A stretch of 11,801 nucleotides of DNA from Lachnospiraceae bacterium UBA7110 (GTDB lineage Bacteria; Bacillota; Clostridia; Lachnospirales; Lachnospiraceae). The notes below the pieces were generated by a model. That model saw nothing but the letters and a program-made list of their open reading frames with translations, made no database searches and was not told where the DNA came from. The translations under genes and the position numbers were made by a program. Positions within the stretch are counted from its first letter, which is position 1. Each line of letters starts with the position of its first letter. Below are positions 1 to 7,715 of this stretch, one piece after another. Where the stretch lies: contig DKYC01000076.1 of assembly GCA_002492295.1 (NCBI GenBank), forward strand, positions 1,171 to 12,971, read 5' to 3'.

Positions 1-49
1 CAGTTCAGCCTAGAACTTTGCAGCAAGTGCAAAGTTCTAGGCTGAACTG
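1..49. repeat. Perfect 22-bp inverted repeat (hairpin) at the left edge
   Basis: Bases 1-22 and 28-49 are exact reverse complements around a 5-base loop (gcaag). On the + strand the stem is followed by ttactcttacttt, which is T-rich but not a clean T run. The element may therefore be a terminator for a rightward gene lying left of the window, a leader structure of a leftward gene, or one copy of a dispersed palindromic repeat. Base 1 already belongs to the stem, so the structure may extend out of the window. The perfect pairing is seen directly; the role is open. Confidence 0.6.
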
Positions 50-173
50 TTACTCTTACTTTCCAATTTATATATTTTTCAAATAAATGTTTTCTTTCTT
101 AAAGTCTGCCGCTTCTATCCTATACAAAACTTTTCAGACTAAAACACACTGTTCAAACATTTACCTGTCAATA
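50..173. other. AT-rich intergenic spacer, no gene seen
   Basis: This AT-rich spacer lies between the left-edge hairpin and the alpha-galactosidase operon terminator. I see no convincing coding frame. On the minus strand a TTGACA (166-171) could be a -35 box for a leftward gene outside the window, but no good -10 follows at the right distance. Confidence 0.4.
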
Positions 174-208
174 AACAAAGGCGTTAGAAATATCCTAACG
201 CCTTTGTT
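174..208 (-). terminator. Rho-independent terminator of the alpha-galactosidase operon
   Basis: A perfect 14-bp stem (174-187 with 195-208) encloses a 7-base loop. Read leftward, the GC-containing stem ends in cctttgtttattg, a T-rich tail, which fits termination of the leftward sugar operon whose last clear gene stops at 463. Read rightward the tail is poorer (tttgttatgat), so leftward action is favoured, though the hairpin could work both ways. About 255 bases separate it from the alpha-galactosidase stop, and that gap holds a possible gene remnant. Confidence 0.75.
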
Positions 209-250
209 ATGATATCAGTATTTAACCACATTCTGCATTCATTGTCAACA

Positions 251-436
251 TTAACTCATGATTATGCGGAGCATCGCGGCACTGAATCCTTTACGCTTGT
301 TCAAATTGGAAGGCGTGGCCACATCCATAATATATGCCAGCCGACGATGCCCAGCACCTGCCAAAAGCACTACGCAGTCTGCGGTCCCCTGTTTCTCATC
401 AATCAGCACGCTGTAGGAGTTAGGCAGGCTGTCCAA
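251..436 (-). pseudogene. Possible remnant ORF downstream of the alpha-galactosidase
   Basis: About 61 codons stay open here on the minus strand, ending in TAA before the operon terminator. The listed start would be TTG. The same frame continues 11 codons upstream as a plausible protein (IVNGIL before DSLPNSYSVLIDE) to an in-frame TGA, and before that GIEAI. It therefore looks more like the tail of a longer decayed gene than a free-standing small gene. The middle has charged and hydrophobic alternation (AGAGHRRLAYIMDV) typical of a folded protein. I do not recognise the family. It could also be a chance ORF in the 3' untranslated part of the operon transcript. Confidence 0.25.
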
Positions 437-462
437 GATACCATTAACAATTCAAATCGCTT

Positions 463-2658
463 CTATTCCTGCATCACACACAATGTATATACCCTTGCCT
501 CATTATCCGCTTTTATTTGCGGCATCGGCAGACCGGCATACATGAGTGCCGCACCAGAGCACGTCATTCCCAACTCAAGGATTTCGTAATTTTCGTTTTC
601 CAACAGTCCCCGCAGCTTAAGGTAAATAATCCCCTTATTTGCTCCGGAAACCTGTTGAATAAAACAAAGCACCGCTTTCGTTTGATCCTCTGCCACGGAC
701 AGAAAAGCCGCATATTCCTTTTCCGTTTGCGGATTGGTCAGCCGGTAATAGCAGCCTTGCGCCGATACTTCCCCATACCTGCAATAATAATCAATCTGCC
801 TGCAAACAGCCTCCTGCTCTTCATCCGTAAGCCTGTTGGGGTCCAATTCATACCCAAAGGTACCAAAATATGCCAAAGCTGCCCGCGTATCAATGGAGAC
901 AACTCTTCCTGTCTGCTGATTCGGGCATTCCGATACATGACTGCCCATTGTAAAAGGAGGATAAATGAATGAAGTCCCATATTGAATAGGAATGCGCTCT
1001 ATAGCATCTGTGTCGTCAGAACACCATATTTGTGGGGCATAATACAAAACCCCCATGTCAAATCTTCCGCCGCCGCCACAGCACCCCTCCAGCCGTACCC
1101 TTGGAAAAGCATCTGTCAGTCTCTGCATCAGCTTATAAAATCCCAGCACATACCGATGGCATACTTCTCCCTGACGTTCGGCAGGCAGCGCAGTCGAGAA
1201 CCGCTCCGTCATGCTCCGGTTCATGTCCCATTTTATATAATCAATCTCCGCATCCTTAAATTCCTCATAAAGCTGATTATAAATATTGTCAATGACTTCA
1301 TCCCTTGTAAAATCCAAAACAAGCTGGTAGCGCTGCCTTGTCGGATTTCTTCCCGGAATACGGATACACCAGTCCGGGTGTTCCTCATAAAGCTCAGAAT
1401 CCTCATTTACCATTTCCGGCTCAATCCATATTCCGAATTTCATGCCAAGACTATGAATCCGTTTTGATAAACCCGCAATTCCGCTCGGAATTTTCTGCCA
1501 ATTACACTGCCAGTCGCCAAGTCCCCTGTACTCGTCCGTCCGCCGTCCAAACCAGCCGTCATCCATGACAAACATTTCTACGCCAAGTGTCTTTGCCTTT
1601 TCTGCAATCGCCATAAGTTGTTCTTCGTCAAAATCAATCATTGTCGCTTCCCAGTTATTAATAAGAACAGGGCAGCGCTTGCCAATAAACTGTTTCGGTA
1701 TCAAGTGATACTTTATCGTGCGGTGAAAGTTGTGGCTCATTGCGGTAAATCCCTCATAACTGTAAGTCATCACAGCCTCAGGCGTACAAAAATGCTCTTT
1801 TGGCGCCAATCGCCAACAAAACGTGTCCGGATTGACTCCCGCCACAATCCTTGTCTGCTTAAAATCATTGACTTCTACAGTCATTGCAAAATTTCCACTG
1901 TAAACAAGCGCTATTCCATAGCAATCCCCCTGCTCTTCCGTTGCATCCTGACTGCAAAGAATCATAGACGGATTATAATAATGGCTCGAAATTCCTCTCG
2001 TACTGTCAATCGTGTACTTTCCATGTCTTACCGGCATTCGTTCCATATTCCGCTCATGTCCCCAGCTCCCGTAAAAGCTTATCGCATCCAGCTTATCGGT
2101 GGGAAACGCTACACATACAGAATGTGCTCTTTGAACAAAAACGTTTTTGTTTCCCACATTGTAAATCCTTGCACAGCGTGTAATCACGTCATACTTTCCC
2201 AAAACGCCATAGACCAGCGTAACCTCGATTTGGGAACTGCTGTCTCTCATCAGCACCTCAAGCGTTGTCCAGTCCCCATTATTTTCGCGCAGTGACGGCA
2301 TACCCTCTATGGCATATTTCCCTTCATAAATTTTGTGGGACACATAGCGCAGGTCAATACAGTCAGAGCCATCACCGTTTTGCACACGAACGGCTGCCGT
2401 CTTAAAATCCGAAACGCCAAATCCCGGGTATTCCTGCTCCAGCACATCTAAAGAAATTGTTCTGTCTTTTTCTGCCTCATAAGGATTTGCCTCAAAACCG
2501 TGGCGCAGGCGGACAGGCAGATAATCTGCACTGTCCGGTATTTTTCTGCCATAATAAAGATGTTCTAAAAAGCCAAATTCCGCAACCCTGAACTGGTAGC
2601 TTGTATTCTTTGTGTTTAGCAAAAATAACTTCTTATCTGATATGTATTGAATACTCAT
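463..2658 (-). CDS. Alpha-galactosidase, glycoside hydrolase family 36
   Basis: This 731-residue enzyme hydrolyses terminal alpha-1,6-linked galactose from melibiose, raffinose, stachyose or galactomannan fragments. There is no signal peptide, so it acts in the cytoplasm on imported sugar. The length matches bacterial GH36 enzymes (about 720-740). The central TIM barrel shows NNWEAT (about 334-339), the MDDGWFG motif (365-371) and KWDMNR with nucleophile Asp478. It also shows the CCGGGGRFD substrate loop (526-534) and CSDDTDAIER with acid/base Asp548. The catalytic numbering equals that reported for well-studied Geobacillus GH36 enzymes. Start ATG at 2658 has AGGAT a few bases upstream. It is the last clear gene of the importer operon, 41 bases after the MalG-type permease. 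That gap can form a weak 7-bp hairpin (2678-2695), which might set the ratio of enzyme to transporter message. The family call is secure; the exact natural substrate is inferred. Confidence 0.96.
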   Translation of the reverse strand: MSIQYISDKKLFLLNTKNTSYQFRVAEFGFLEHLYYGRKIPDSADYLPVRLRHGFEANPYEAEKDRTISLDVLEQEYPGFGVSDFKTAAVRVQNGDGSDCIDLRYVSHKIYEGKYAIEGMPSLRENNGDWTTLEVLMRDSSSQIEVTLVYGVLGKYDVITRCARIYNVGNKNVFVQRAHSVCVAFPTDKLDAISFYGSWGHERNMERMPVRHGKYTIDSTRGISSHYYNPSMILCSQDATEEQGDCYGIALVYSGNFAMTVEVNDFKQTRIVAGVNPDTFCWRLAPKEHFCTPEAVMTYSYEGFTAMSHNFHRTIKYHLIPKQFIGKRCPVLINNWEATMIDFDEEQLMAIAEKAKTLGVEMFVMDDGWFGRRTDEYRGLGDWQCNWQKIPSGIAGLSKRIHSLGMKFGIWIEPEMVNEDSELYEEHPDWCIRIPGRNPTRQRYQLVLDFTRDEVIDNIYNQLYEEFKDAEIDYIKWDMNRSMTERFSTALPAERQGEVCHRYVLGFYKLMQRLTDAFPRVRLEGCCGGGGRFDMGVLYYAPQIWCSDDTDAIERIPIQYGTSFIYPPFTMGSHVSECPNQQTGRVVSIDTRAALAYFGTFGYELDPNRLTDEEQEAVCRQIDYYCRYGEVSAQGCYYRLTNPQTEKEYAAFLSVAEDQTKAVLCFIQQVSGANKGIIYLKLRGLLENENYEILELGMTCSGAALMYAGLPMPQIKADNEARVYTLCVMQE

Positions 2659-2699
2659 AGACTATCCTAAACCTCTCTTTGTCTGTCCAAACAAACACT

Positions 2700-3521
2700 T
2701 TATTTAATTGCGCTGTCCACCATTCCTTGAATAAAATATTTCTGAAGGAACAGGAACACTAAAATTAACGGTAAAATTCCCAAAAATGCTGCCGCAGCAG
2801 CTCCGTTTACATTGGACGCGTCTGCCGAGAAAAAGCTTGCAATGGCTAAGGTAACTGTTTTAATCTTAGGAGATTGCAGTAAATATAACGCAAACTGATA
2901 GTTATTCCAGCAGTTTACACCTGTAATAATAATTACAGATGCCGTTACCGGTTTTAGCTGGGGCATAATAATACGGAAAAATGTCTGAAACGGTCCGCAT
3001 CCATCGATGGCTGCCGCCTCCTCCAGTGCAACCGGAATGCTGCTGATAAAACTGGAAAACAGGAAAATACTTGTTGGCAGTTGAAATGTTACCAGCGTGA
3101 TAATAATTCCCCAATAAGAGTTAATTCCTCCTATCTTTGCCATAAAGGAGTACAGCGGCACGAGAATGCTCAAAGGCGGTATCATCATTACACCCATAAT
3201 AAAGCCTCTCACCAAATGATTCATCCTGCTCTTATTTCTGGCTAGCGGATATGCCGCCATTGCTCCGATTACCACAATAAAGAGAATGGCAACCGCACTT
3301 ATAATAACCGTATTTTTTAGTGCCATTAGCATTCCGCCCCGTTCCAAAGCAGTTTGTATATTTTTCAGATACACATATCCCGGAAAAATCCAACGTGAAG
3401 AATGGTCATACGGTGATTTAAACGTTATGGCAATCACCATATAAATCGGCACAAAGTGGAGTACGATGATAATCAGCGCCAGCAGATATTTCCATATGCC
3501 AAAGGCCTTTTTGTTTTTCAT
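2700..3521 (-). CDS. ABC sugar importer permease, MalG type
   Basis: This is the inner-membrane permease subunit of a carbohydrate ABC importer of the CUT1 class. Its 273 residues are typical. Six hydrophobic segments are visible, beginning with residues 11-33 and ending near 245-262. The cytoplasmic EAA loop that docks the ATPase is at about 167-187 (EEAAAIDG, then a proline at 187). The protein ends in the usual MalG-type tail QGMVDSAIK. Start ATG at 3521 overlaps the stop of the upstream permease by an ATGA junction, and a full AAGGAGGTGG ribosome binding site precedes it, so the two subunits should be translated in equal amounts. The substrate is inferred from the alpha-galactosidase that follows: raffinose- or melibiose-type alpha-galactosides. 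Confidence 0.93.
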   Translation of the reverse strand: MKNKKAFGIWKYLLALIIIVLHFVPIYMVIAITFKSPYDHSSRWIFPGYVYLKNIQTALERGGMLMALKNTVIISAVAILFIVVIGAMAAYPLARNKSRMNHLVRGFIMGVMMIPPLSILVPLYSFMAKIGGINSYWGIIITLVTFQLPTSIFLFSSFISSIPVALEEAAAIDGCGPFQTFFRIIMPQLKPVTASVIIITGVNCWNNYQFALYLLQSPKIKTVTLAIASFFSADASNVNGAAAAAFLGILPLILVFLFLQKYFIQGMVDSAIK

Positions 3522-4393
3522 TGCGTATCCACCTCCTTCTTGTCAAAATATCCGGTTACAACATTGCTGATTACCATAATTAATAAAAATGAAACAATAC
3601 CGATTGCAGAAGCATAGCCCGCAGACTGCGCAGAAAAATACTGATTGGTAACCAGTGTAGACAATGAATGCGTGCTAAAGCCCGGGCCTCCGCTGGTGAG
3701 CGCCATAATAAGGTCAAACAGCTTTAATCCTCCTATCAGATTTAAAATGGTCGAGGACGATATTGCCGGCATCAGCAACGGCAGCGTAACATGTTTAAAT
3801 CTGTCCCAAAAAGTTGCCCCGTCCAGCATCGCTGCTTCATAATACATCGCGGGTATATTCTGTAATCCCGCTAAATAGATGACCATTGCCACACCTACAA
3901 ACTGTATGGAATTCACAATTACGATAATTGCGATTGCCGCACCGGAATTTACCAGCAAATCGGCAGGCTCCATTCCTAATGCAATAAGAATATCGTTGAT
4001 TGCTCCGCCGTCATACTGAAAGAAAAAGTACATAATATACCCCATAATCAGCGGTGCTATCATAACCGGCATATAAATAATAGTTCGAACTACTGTTCTT
4101 CCCTTAAAATTTATATTTAAGAATAAAGCATAAGCAAGCCCCAAAATGTTCTGAATGACCGTACTCATGATGCCGTAAATCAATGTATTTATCAGCGCTG
4201 TTTTTACATTGGCATCCTGAAACAGTCTTATGTAGTTCTTTAGTCCCACATATTTCATCGTCTGTGAATATCCGTTCCAGTTTGTGAAGGATAATCGAAT
4301 ACCCTGTAGGAACGGATACACCACAAACACTACAAATAATATGATTGCAGGAACATAGAACAGGTTAATCATTGCTCTGTGTTGTTTTTTCAT
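3518..4393 (-). CDS. ABC sugar importer permease, MalF type
   Basis: This is the second membrane permease of the CUT1 importer, 291 residues. An N-terminal membrane segment spans about residues 9-30. The EAA loop YEAAMLDG with its distal proline (P205) lies at about 185-205. Near the C-terminus is the family signature LTSGGPGFSTHSL (232-244), followed by a GYASAIGI segment. Only 2 bases separate its start from the stop of the binding-protein gene, and its AGGA ribosome binding site lies inside that gene, so translation is probably coupled. It pairs with the MalG-type subunit to form the channel. No ATPase gene is adjacent; CUT1 importers of Firmicutes often share an MsmX/MsmK-type ATPase encoded elsewhere. 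Confidence 0.93.
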   Translation of the reverse strand: MKKQHRAMINLFYVPAIILFVVFVVYPFLQGIRLSFTNWNGYSQTMKYVGLKNYIRLFQDANVKTALINTLIYGIMSTVIQNILGLAYALFLNINFKGRTVVRTIIYMPVMIAPLIMGYIMYFFFQYDGGAINDILIALGMEPADLLVNSGAAIAIIVIVNSIQFVGVAMVIYLAGLQNIPAMYYEAAMLDGATFWDRFKHVTLPLLMPAISSSTILNLIGGLKLFDLIMALTSGGPGFSTHSLSTLVTNQYFSAQSAGYASAIGIVSFLLIMVISNVVTGYFDKKEVDTQ

Positions 4394-4395
4394 AA

Positions 4396-5733
4396 TTATT
4401 CCTGCGCTTTCTTTTCCTCATAGCTGGTTCTCATCTGATTGACAACCGTTGTTTTTGCATCTGCCTGACCAGACAAAATAGTGCCTCCCGTTATGCACAA
4501 ATCATTCCACATACCACTCGGAAGATACTTTCTGTCAAAATAAGGTATATTTAAAATTGCGGCATCATTTGCATATTTATCATAAAAAGGAGCCAGTCTT
4601 CCCGTATCACTCGTTACATTATCCAAACCGGAAGGCATGCCGCATTTCGTTGCCAAAAAAGCACAAATGTCTTCTCTTGCCAAAAACTCCAAAAACATTT
4701 TTGCTTCCTCGGGATATTTTGTCGTATTCGACATTCCTACCGCAAAGTGTTCACCGGTCATCAAAGAACGCTGCAGACCGTCTTCCCTTGCAGGCATCGG
4801 TATAAATCCCATCTCCGTATCCGGGTTCTGTACATAAGTTTCCGTAATGCCGCTTGCAGAAGTGAACATAAACGCTGCCTGTTCCGATGCTAATGCACTG
4901 ATTCCCGTCATAAAGTCTGCCGTAACCGCATCGACATTAAAATAATTGTTCTGATTCCATTGATTGATTTTATCTACCACAATATTCCAGTTATCCCAGT
5001 CAAAGCTGCCGTCAAGCAAGGCATTCTGATTCGCCTCATTCTCGTTGGTAATCAGCGTAGGCGCTACATAATCCATCATATTTCCCAATGTGTAGCTATC
5101 CTTTCCGCCCATTTGAATCGGTGTCTTTCCAATCGCCTTTACCTTATCACACGCATCCTCAAAATCTGTCCATGTCTGAATGTCATCGGCATTTACACCT
5201 GCCTCCTCCAAAACATTTGCATTGTAGATGATTCCTGTTAAATCCATGTCAATCGGTAATGTGTAAAGGACACCGTTTTCATCCGTAATCTGGCCTTCTA
5301 TACTGGGTGCAATATGAGATGCAAAGCTAAAATCATTCAAAGGCTCCAAATACTCTGCATATCTCGCAACTGCCCATCCGTGGGTAGTCCACACATCGGG
5401 AAGCTGATTAGATGCCATACGTGTCTTCATAATATCGGAAAAGTTGCTTCCAGGCATTACTGCCTCCACTCCAATTCCGGTTTCCTCCGTAAACTGTCTG
5501 CACACCTCCTGAATCGCATCACTTACTGCTTCTCCGTTAAGGTTGTATAAAAATTCCAGTGTCACCCCTGTTGATGACGCTGCCTCCTTCTGTTCACCCC
5601 CGCCTGCCACGCTTGAGCTGTCTGTACCGTTTTCCGTACTATCCGTATTTGGCTCTGCAGGCGCTTGTGAACAGCCTATCATGGAAACTGCCATCACTCC
5701 TGCAAACGCAATTGCTGCTAATTTTTTCATCAT
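4396..5733 (-). CDS. Extracellular sugar-binding lipoprotein of the ABC importer
   Basis: This 445-residue solute-binding protein (SBP_bac_1-like) captures the sugar outside the cell and delivers it to the permeases. The N-terminus has a short basic stretch, a hydrophobic core and a lipobox MIGC with Cys21 as the lipid-anchor site. A Ser/Thr/Asn/Glu-rich linker follows to about residue 55, usual for Gram-positive lipoproteins. The folded part carries typical family features: DVWTTHGW (about 113-120), a YTLPIDMD strand and LTGIIYNANVLEEAGV. Start ATG at 5733 is preceded by an AAGGAAGGA ribosome binding site; a second ATG directly follows and cannot be excluded. It is the first gene of the leftward operon, next to the candidate promoter at 5806-5835. 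Family call is firm; alpha-galactoside specificity is inferred from the operon. Confidence 0.95.
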   Translation of the reverse strand: MMKKLAAIAFAGVMAVSMIGCSQAPAEPNTDSTENGTDSSSVAGGGEQKEAASSTGVTLEFLYNLNGEAVSDAIQEVCRQFTEETGIGVEAVMPGSNFSDIMKTRMASNQLPDVWTTHGWAVARYAEYLEPLNDFSFASHIAPSIEGQITDENGVLYTLPIDMDLTGIIYNANVLEEAGVNADDIQTWTDFEDACDKVKAIGKTPIQMGGKDSYTLGNMMDYVAPTLITNENEANQNALLDGSFDWDNWNIVVDKINQWNQNNYFNVDAVTADFMTGISALASEQAAFMFTSASGITETYVQNPDTEMGFIPMPAREDGLQRSLMTGEHFAVGMSNTTKYPEEAKMFLEFLAREDICAFLATKCGMPSGLDNVTSDTGRLAPFYDKYANDAAILNIPYFDRKYLPSGMWNDLCITGGTILSGQADAKTTVVNQMRTSYEEKKAQE

Positions 5734-5805
5734 TGTAAGTCCTTCCTTTCCTTGTCTTTTATGTTTCGTAAAACTTTATCATTTCGCCGGCTTTTTTGTA
5801 GTTAC

Positions 5806-5835
5806 AGTCTAGCACGTTTTTTCTTATTCTAACAA
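5806..5835 (-). promoter_or_regulatory. Candidate extended -10 promoter for the importer/alpha-galactosidase operon
   Basis: Read on the minus strand, TTGTTA (5830-5835) is followed after 18 bases by TAGACT (5806-5811), with TGC directly before the -10 box (extended -10 form). Both hexamers match the sigma-A consensus at 4 of 6 positions. A weak core promoter fits a gene set needing an activator. The predicted leader to the ATG at 5733 is about 65 bases. Confidence 0.45.
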
Positions 5836-5840
5836 GGTAC

Positions 5841-5870
5841 ACAAATCTACACTATGAAGCTCATTTCTAC
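5841..5870. promoter_or_regulatory. Candidate direct-repeat operator for the AraC-type regulator
   Basis: Two related decamers, acaaatctac (5841-5850) and tcatttctac (5861-5870), lie exactly 20 bases apart and match at 7 of 10 positions with a shared TCTAC core. They sit just upstream of the -35 box of the leftward operon, where an AraC-type activator usually binds two direct half-sites about two helical turns apart. Further TCTA cores at 5808 and 5828 fall within the promoter hexamers and may be chance. The repeat is seen; its binding role is inference. Confidence 0.3.
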
Positions 5871-5888
5871 TCTTTTGCGGCAAAAACA

Positions 5889-5917
5889 TTGAAATAACCT
5901 GTCTCACACGATAAAAT
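5889..5917 (+). promoter_or_regulatory. Sigma-A promoter of the two-component operon
   Basis: TTGAAA (5889-5894) and TAAAAT (5912-5917) are separated by the ideal 17 bases; each matches the consensus at 5 of 6. The predicted start of transcription lies near 5924, giving a leader of about 39 bases to the preferred ATG at 5963. Its strength, compared with the weak opposing promoter, fits constitutive sensing and inducible uptake. Confidence 0.65.
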
Positions 5918-5951
5918 GAATCCATAAAGAGCAGTAAGATTATGGTCAGAT

Positions 5952-5955
5952 GGAG
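5952..5955 (+). promoter_or_regulatory. Ribosome binding site that decides the kinase start
   Basis: GGAG lies 7 bases before the ATG at 5963. The earlier in-frame ATG at 5942 has only a poor upstream match (agcagtaag), so translation probably begins at 5963 and the first seven residues of the longer frame are not made. Confidence 0.6.
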
Positions 5956-5962
5956 AATAACT

Positions 5963-7714
5963 ATGCATAGAAGACAAACCTTTCAAAACAAATTACAAAT
6001 TCTTTTTCTCATCAGCATTGTTTTGCCCATTATAATAATGTCAACCTGTTTGGCATATTATTTTCAAAATAAGATTCTTGCAGAAAACAGACGGTATTTT
6101 TCTACTTCCCTATACTCCATTTCCACGAATCTGAGCACTTATTTTTCCGAGCTGCAAAACCTTGCGATGACACCTTACATTTATGATGACATTTCCACCT
6201 TTTACAATGCCGTAGAAAAGGGAAATTACACAGGCAAAGGCTCTGCAAACTATACGGTTGAACGCTACCGGCAGAATTATACAACCTCCATCCAGCGCAT
6301 TTTAATCACTGCGAGAGAGGACATTCTTGCCATTTCCTTTGTCCCCGTTAATCCCGATAACCAAATTATGATTACTACCACCAAAAAGAAAGACTTTATT
6401 GACAATACGGACTATCCCTACGCTGCGCAGGCATGGTATTTGGACAGCCTGACCTCTCCCAATCCATACCACTATATTACGTCCGATGCGCTGCCTTATT
6501 TATCAACAAATACGACTGTAATCTCCACAGTACATCCAGTCAAAAATGTTTATACCAAACGCACCCTGGGTGTTATTCGTATTGACGCATCTGACAAAAT
6601 CGTTCAGGATATTTTTCGGAACGTTGCCTTAAGTAAGAATTCTGGTTTTGTAATTGTTGACCATAACGGTCAACCCGTTTATCAGTTTGGCAGGCTTGAA
6701 CAGGAGCTTATTCCGTATCTTTCAACTGCGGAAGAAGCCGTTCGGCTTTCTCATGACACCTATGATTTATACCGCAGCGATATTTCTGGAATGCCGTGGC
6801 AGCTTATTTTTGCGGCATCACGCAGGGATATCTTAAAAGATATTGCTCTTGTATGGGGGCTTGCTGCTTTGCTCAGTATCAGCTCTATTTTGATTGCATC
6901 GTTAATTTTTCACTCAAACGCAAAGAAAACCGCAATGGCGCTGAGCTCTATCTTATGCACCATGAGAGAGGTCGCACATGGAAATCTTGAAGCCAATGTT
7001 CCTTCGGAAATCCTTGTACAAAACGATTCTTTTAATACGGAAGAATTTTCCCTGATTGCAGAAAATCTGAATGATATGGTCAGGAAATTACAGCTATATA
7101 TCGACAAAGCATATAAGTACGAAATTAACCGTCAGGAAGCGGAATACCGCGCCCTGCAAAGTCAGATAAATCCGCATTTTTTGTACAATACACTGAACTG
7201 CTTTATCTCCATGAACCGTTTGGGCATGAAAAAGGAGCTGGAGGACGGCATTATCCAATTAACACGTCTTTTTCGATATACCTGTAATAATGCAAAACTT
7301 ACCACTGTACAGGAGGAACTCGACTGCTGTACGCAATATTGTAATTTGATGAAGATTCGTTTCGAAGACCGGATTACATTTTCCTGTATTATAAAAGAAG
7401 ACGCCGGAGCGCTTGAAATTCCTAGACTTCTTGTCCAGCCGTTGGTGGAAAATGCCCTAAAACATGGAATGGATCCTGACGGACGTCCCATTTCCATATG
7501 GATAAGCGCATATATTCAGGACAATTTTCTAATCATACAGGAAAAAAACAACGGTATTCCTATTGTGTTGGACGAAGTACACGCAGACGGAAAAGTCGGG
7601 ATACAAAATGTCGAAAACCGCCTTCACATTTTTCATCCCGATTGCCAGTTTCAAATCGAACTGGTTGATGAAATTACCTGCATCACCATACAAATTCCAT
7701 TAGGAGGAACATGA
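5963..7714 (+). CDS. Sensor histidine kinase, LytS/YesM type
   Basis: This membrane kinase of the divergent sugar locus is 583 residues from the preferred ATG; an in-frame ATG at 5942 would add seven, and the positions below use that longer form. Order of parts: membrane segment about 18-40; a large extracellular, Cache-like sensing region about 41-298; a second membrane segment about 301-323; a HAMP-like linker to about 385; then a His_kinase domain with phospho-acceptor His412 in QINPHFLYN. An N box, LLVQPLVENALKHG (496-509), and a glycine-containing segment at VGIQNVENRL (552-561) follow. The usual DNGxG ATP box is replaced by NNGIP (536-540), losing the Asp and the second Gly. The stop is one base before the response regulator gene, so the pair is co-translated. 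It most likely senses an alpha-galactoside, directly or through the lipoprotein, and phosphorylates the adjacent regulator. Confidence 0.92.
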   Translation: MHRRQTFQNKLQILFLISIVLPIIIMSTCLAYYFQNKILAENRRYFSTSLYSISTNLSTYFSELQNLAMTPYIYDDISTFYNAVEKGNYTGKGSANYTVERYRQNYTTSIQRILITAREDILAISFVPVNPDNQIMITTTKKKDFIDNTDYPYAAQAWYLDSLTSPNPYHYITSDALPYLSTNTTVISTVHPVKNVYTKRTLGVIRIDASDKIVQDIFRNVALSKNSGFVIVDHNGQPVYQFGRLEQELIPYLSTAEEAVRLSHDTYDLYRSDISGMPWQLIFAASRRDILKDIALVWGLAALLSISSILIASLIFHSNAKKTAMALSSILCTMREVAHGNLEANVPSEILVQNDSFNTEEFSLIAENLNDMVRKLQLYIDKAYKYEINRQEAEYRALQSQINPHFLYNTLNCFISMNRLGMKKELEDGIIQLTRLFRYTCNNAKLTTVQEELDCCTQYCNLMKIRFEDRITFSCIIKEDAGALEIPRLLVQPLVENALKHGMDPDGRPISIWISAYIQDNFLIIQEKNNGIPIVLDEVHADGKVGIQNVENRLHIFHPDCQFQIELVDEITCITIQIPLGGT

Positions 7715-7715
7715 C

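Noticed and set aside
143..171. Leftward promoter with TTGACA at 166-171
   Set aside because: The -35 word is perfect, but at 17 bases the -10 position reads TGTGTT (3 of 6), and no leftward gene start is visible in the window.
209..589. Rightward ORF of 126 codons over the alpha-galactosidase 3' end
   Set aside because: It overlaps the end of the GH36 gene on the opposite strand and shows no recognisable protein pattern; its ATG sits directly at the terminator hairpin with no ribosome binding site.
517..2295. Several rightward ORFs of 75-225 codons (for example 517-972, 982-1467, 1618-2295)
   Set aside because: They lie antisense to the well-supported alpha-galactosidase, have basic, cysteine- and histidine-rich compositions typical of shadow frames, and show no domain pattern or ribosome binding site.
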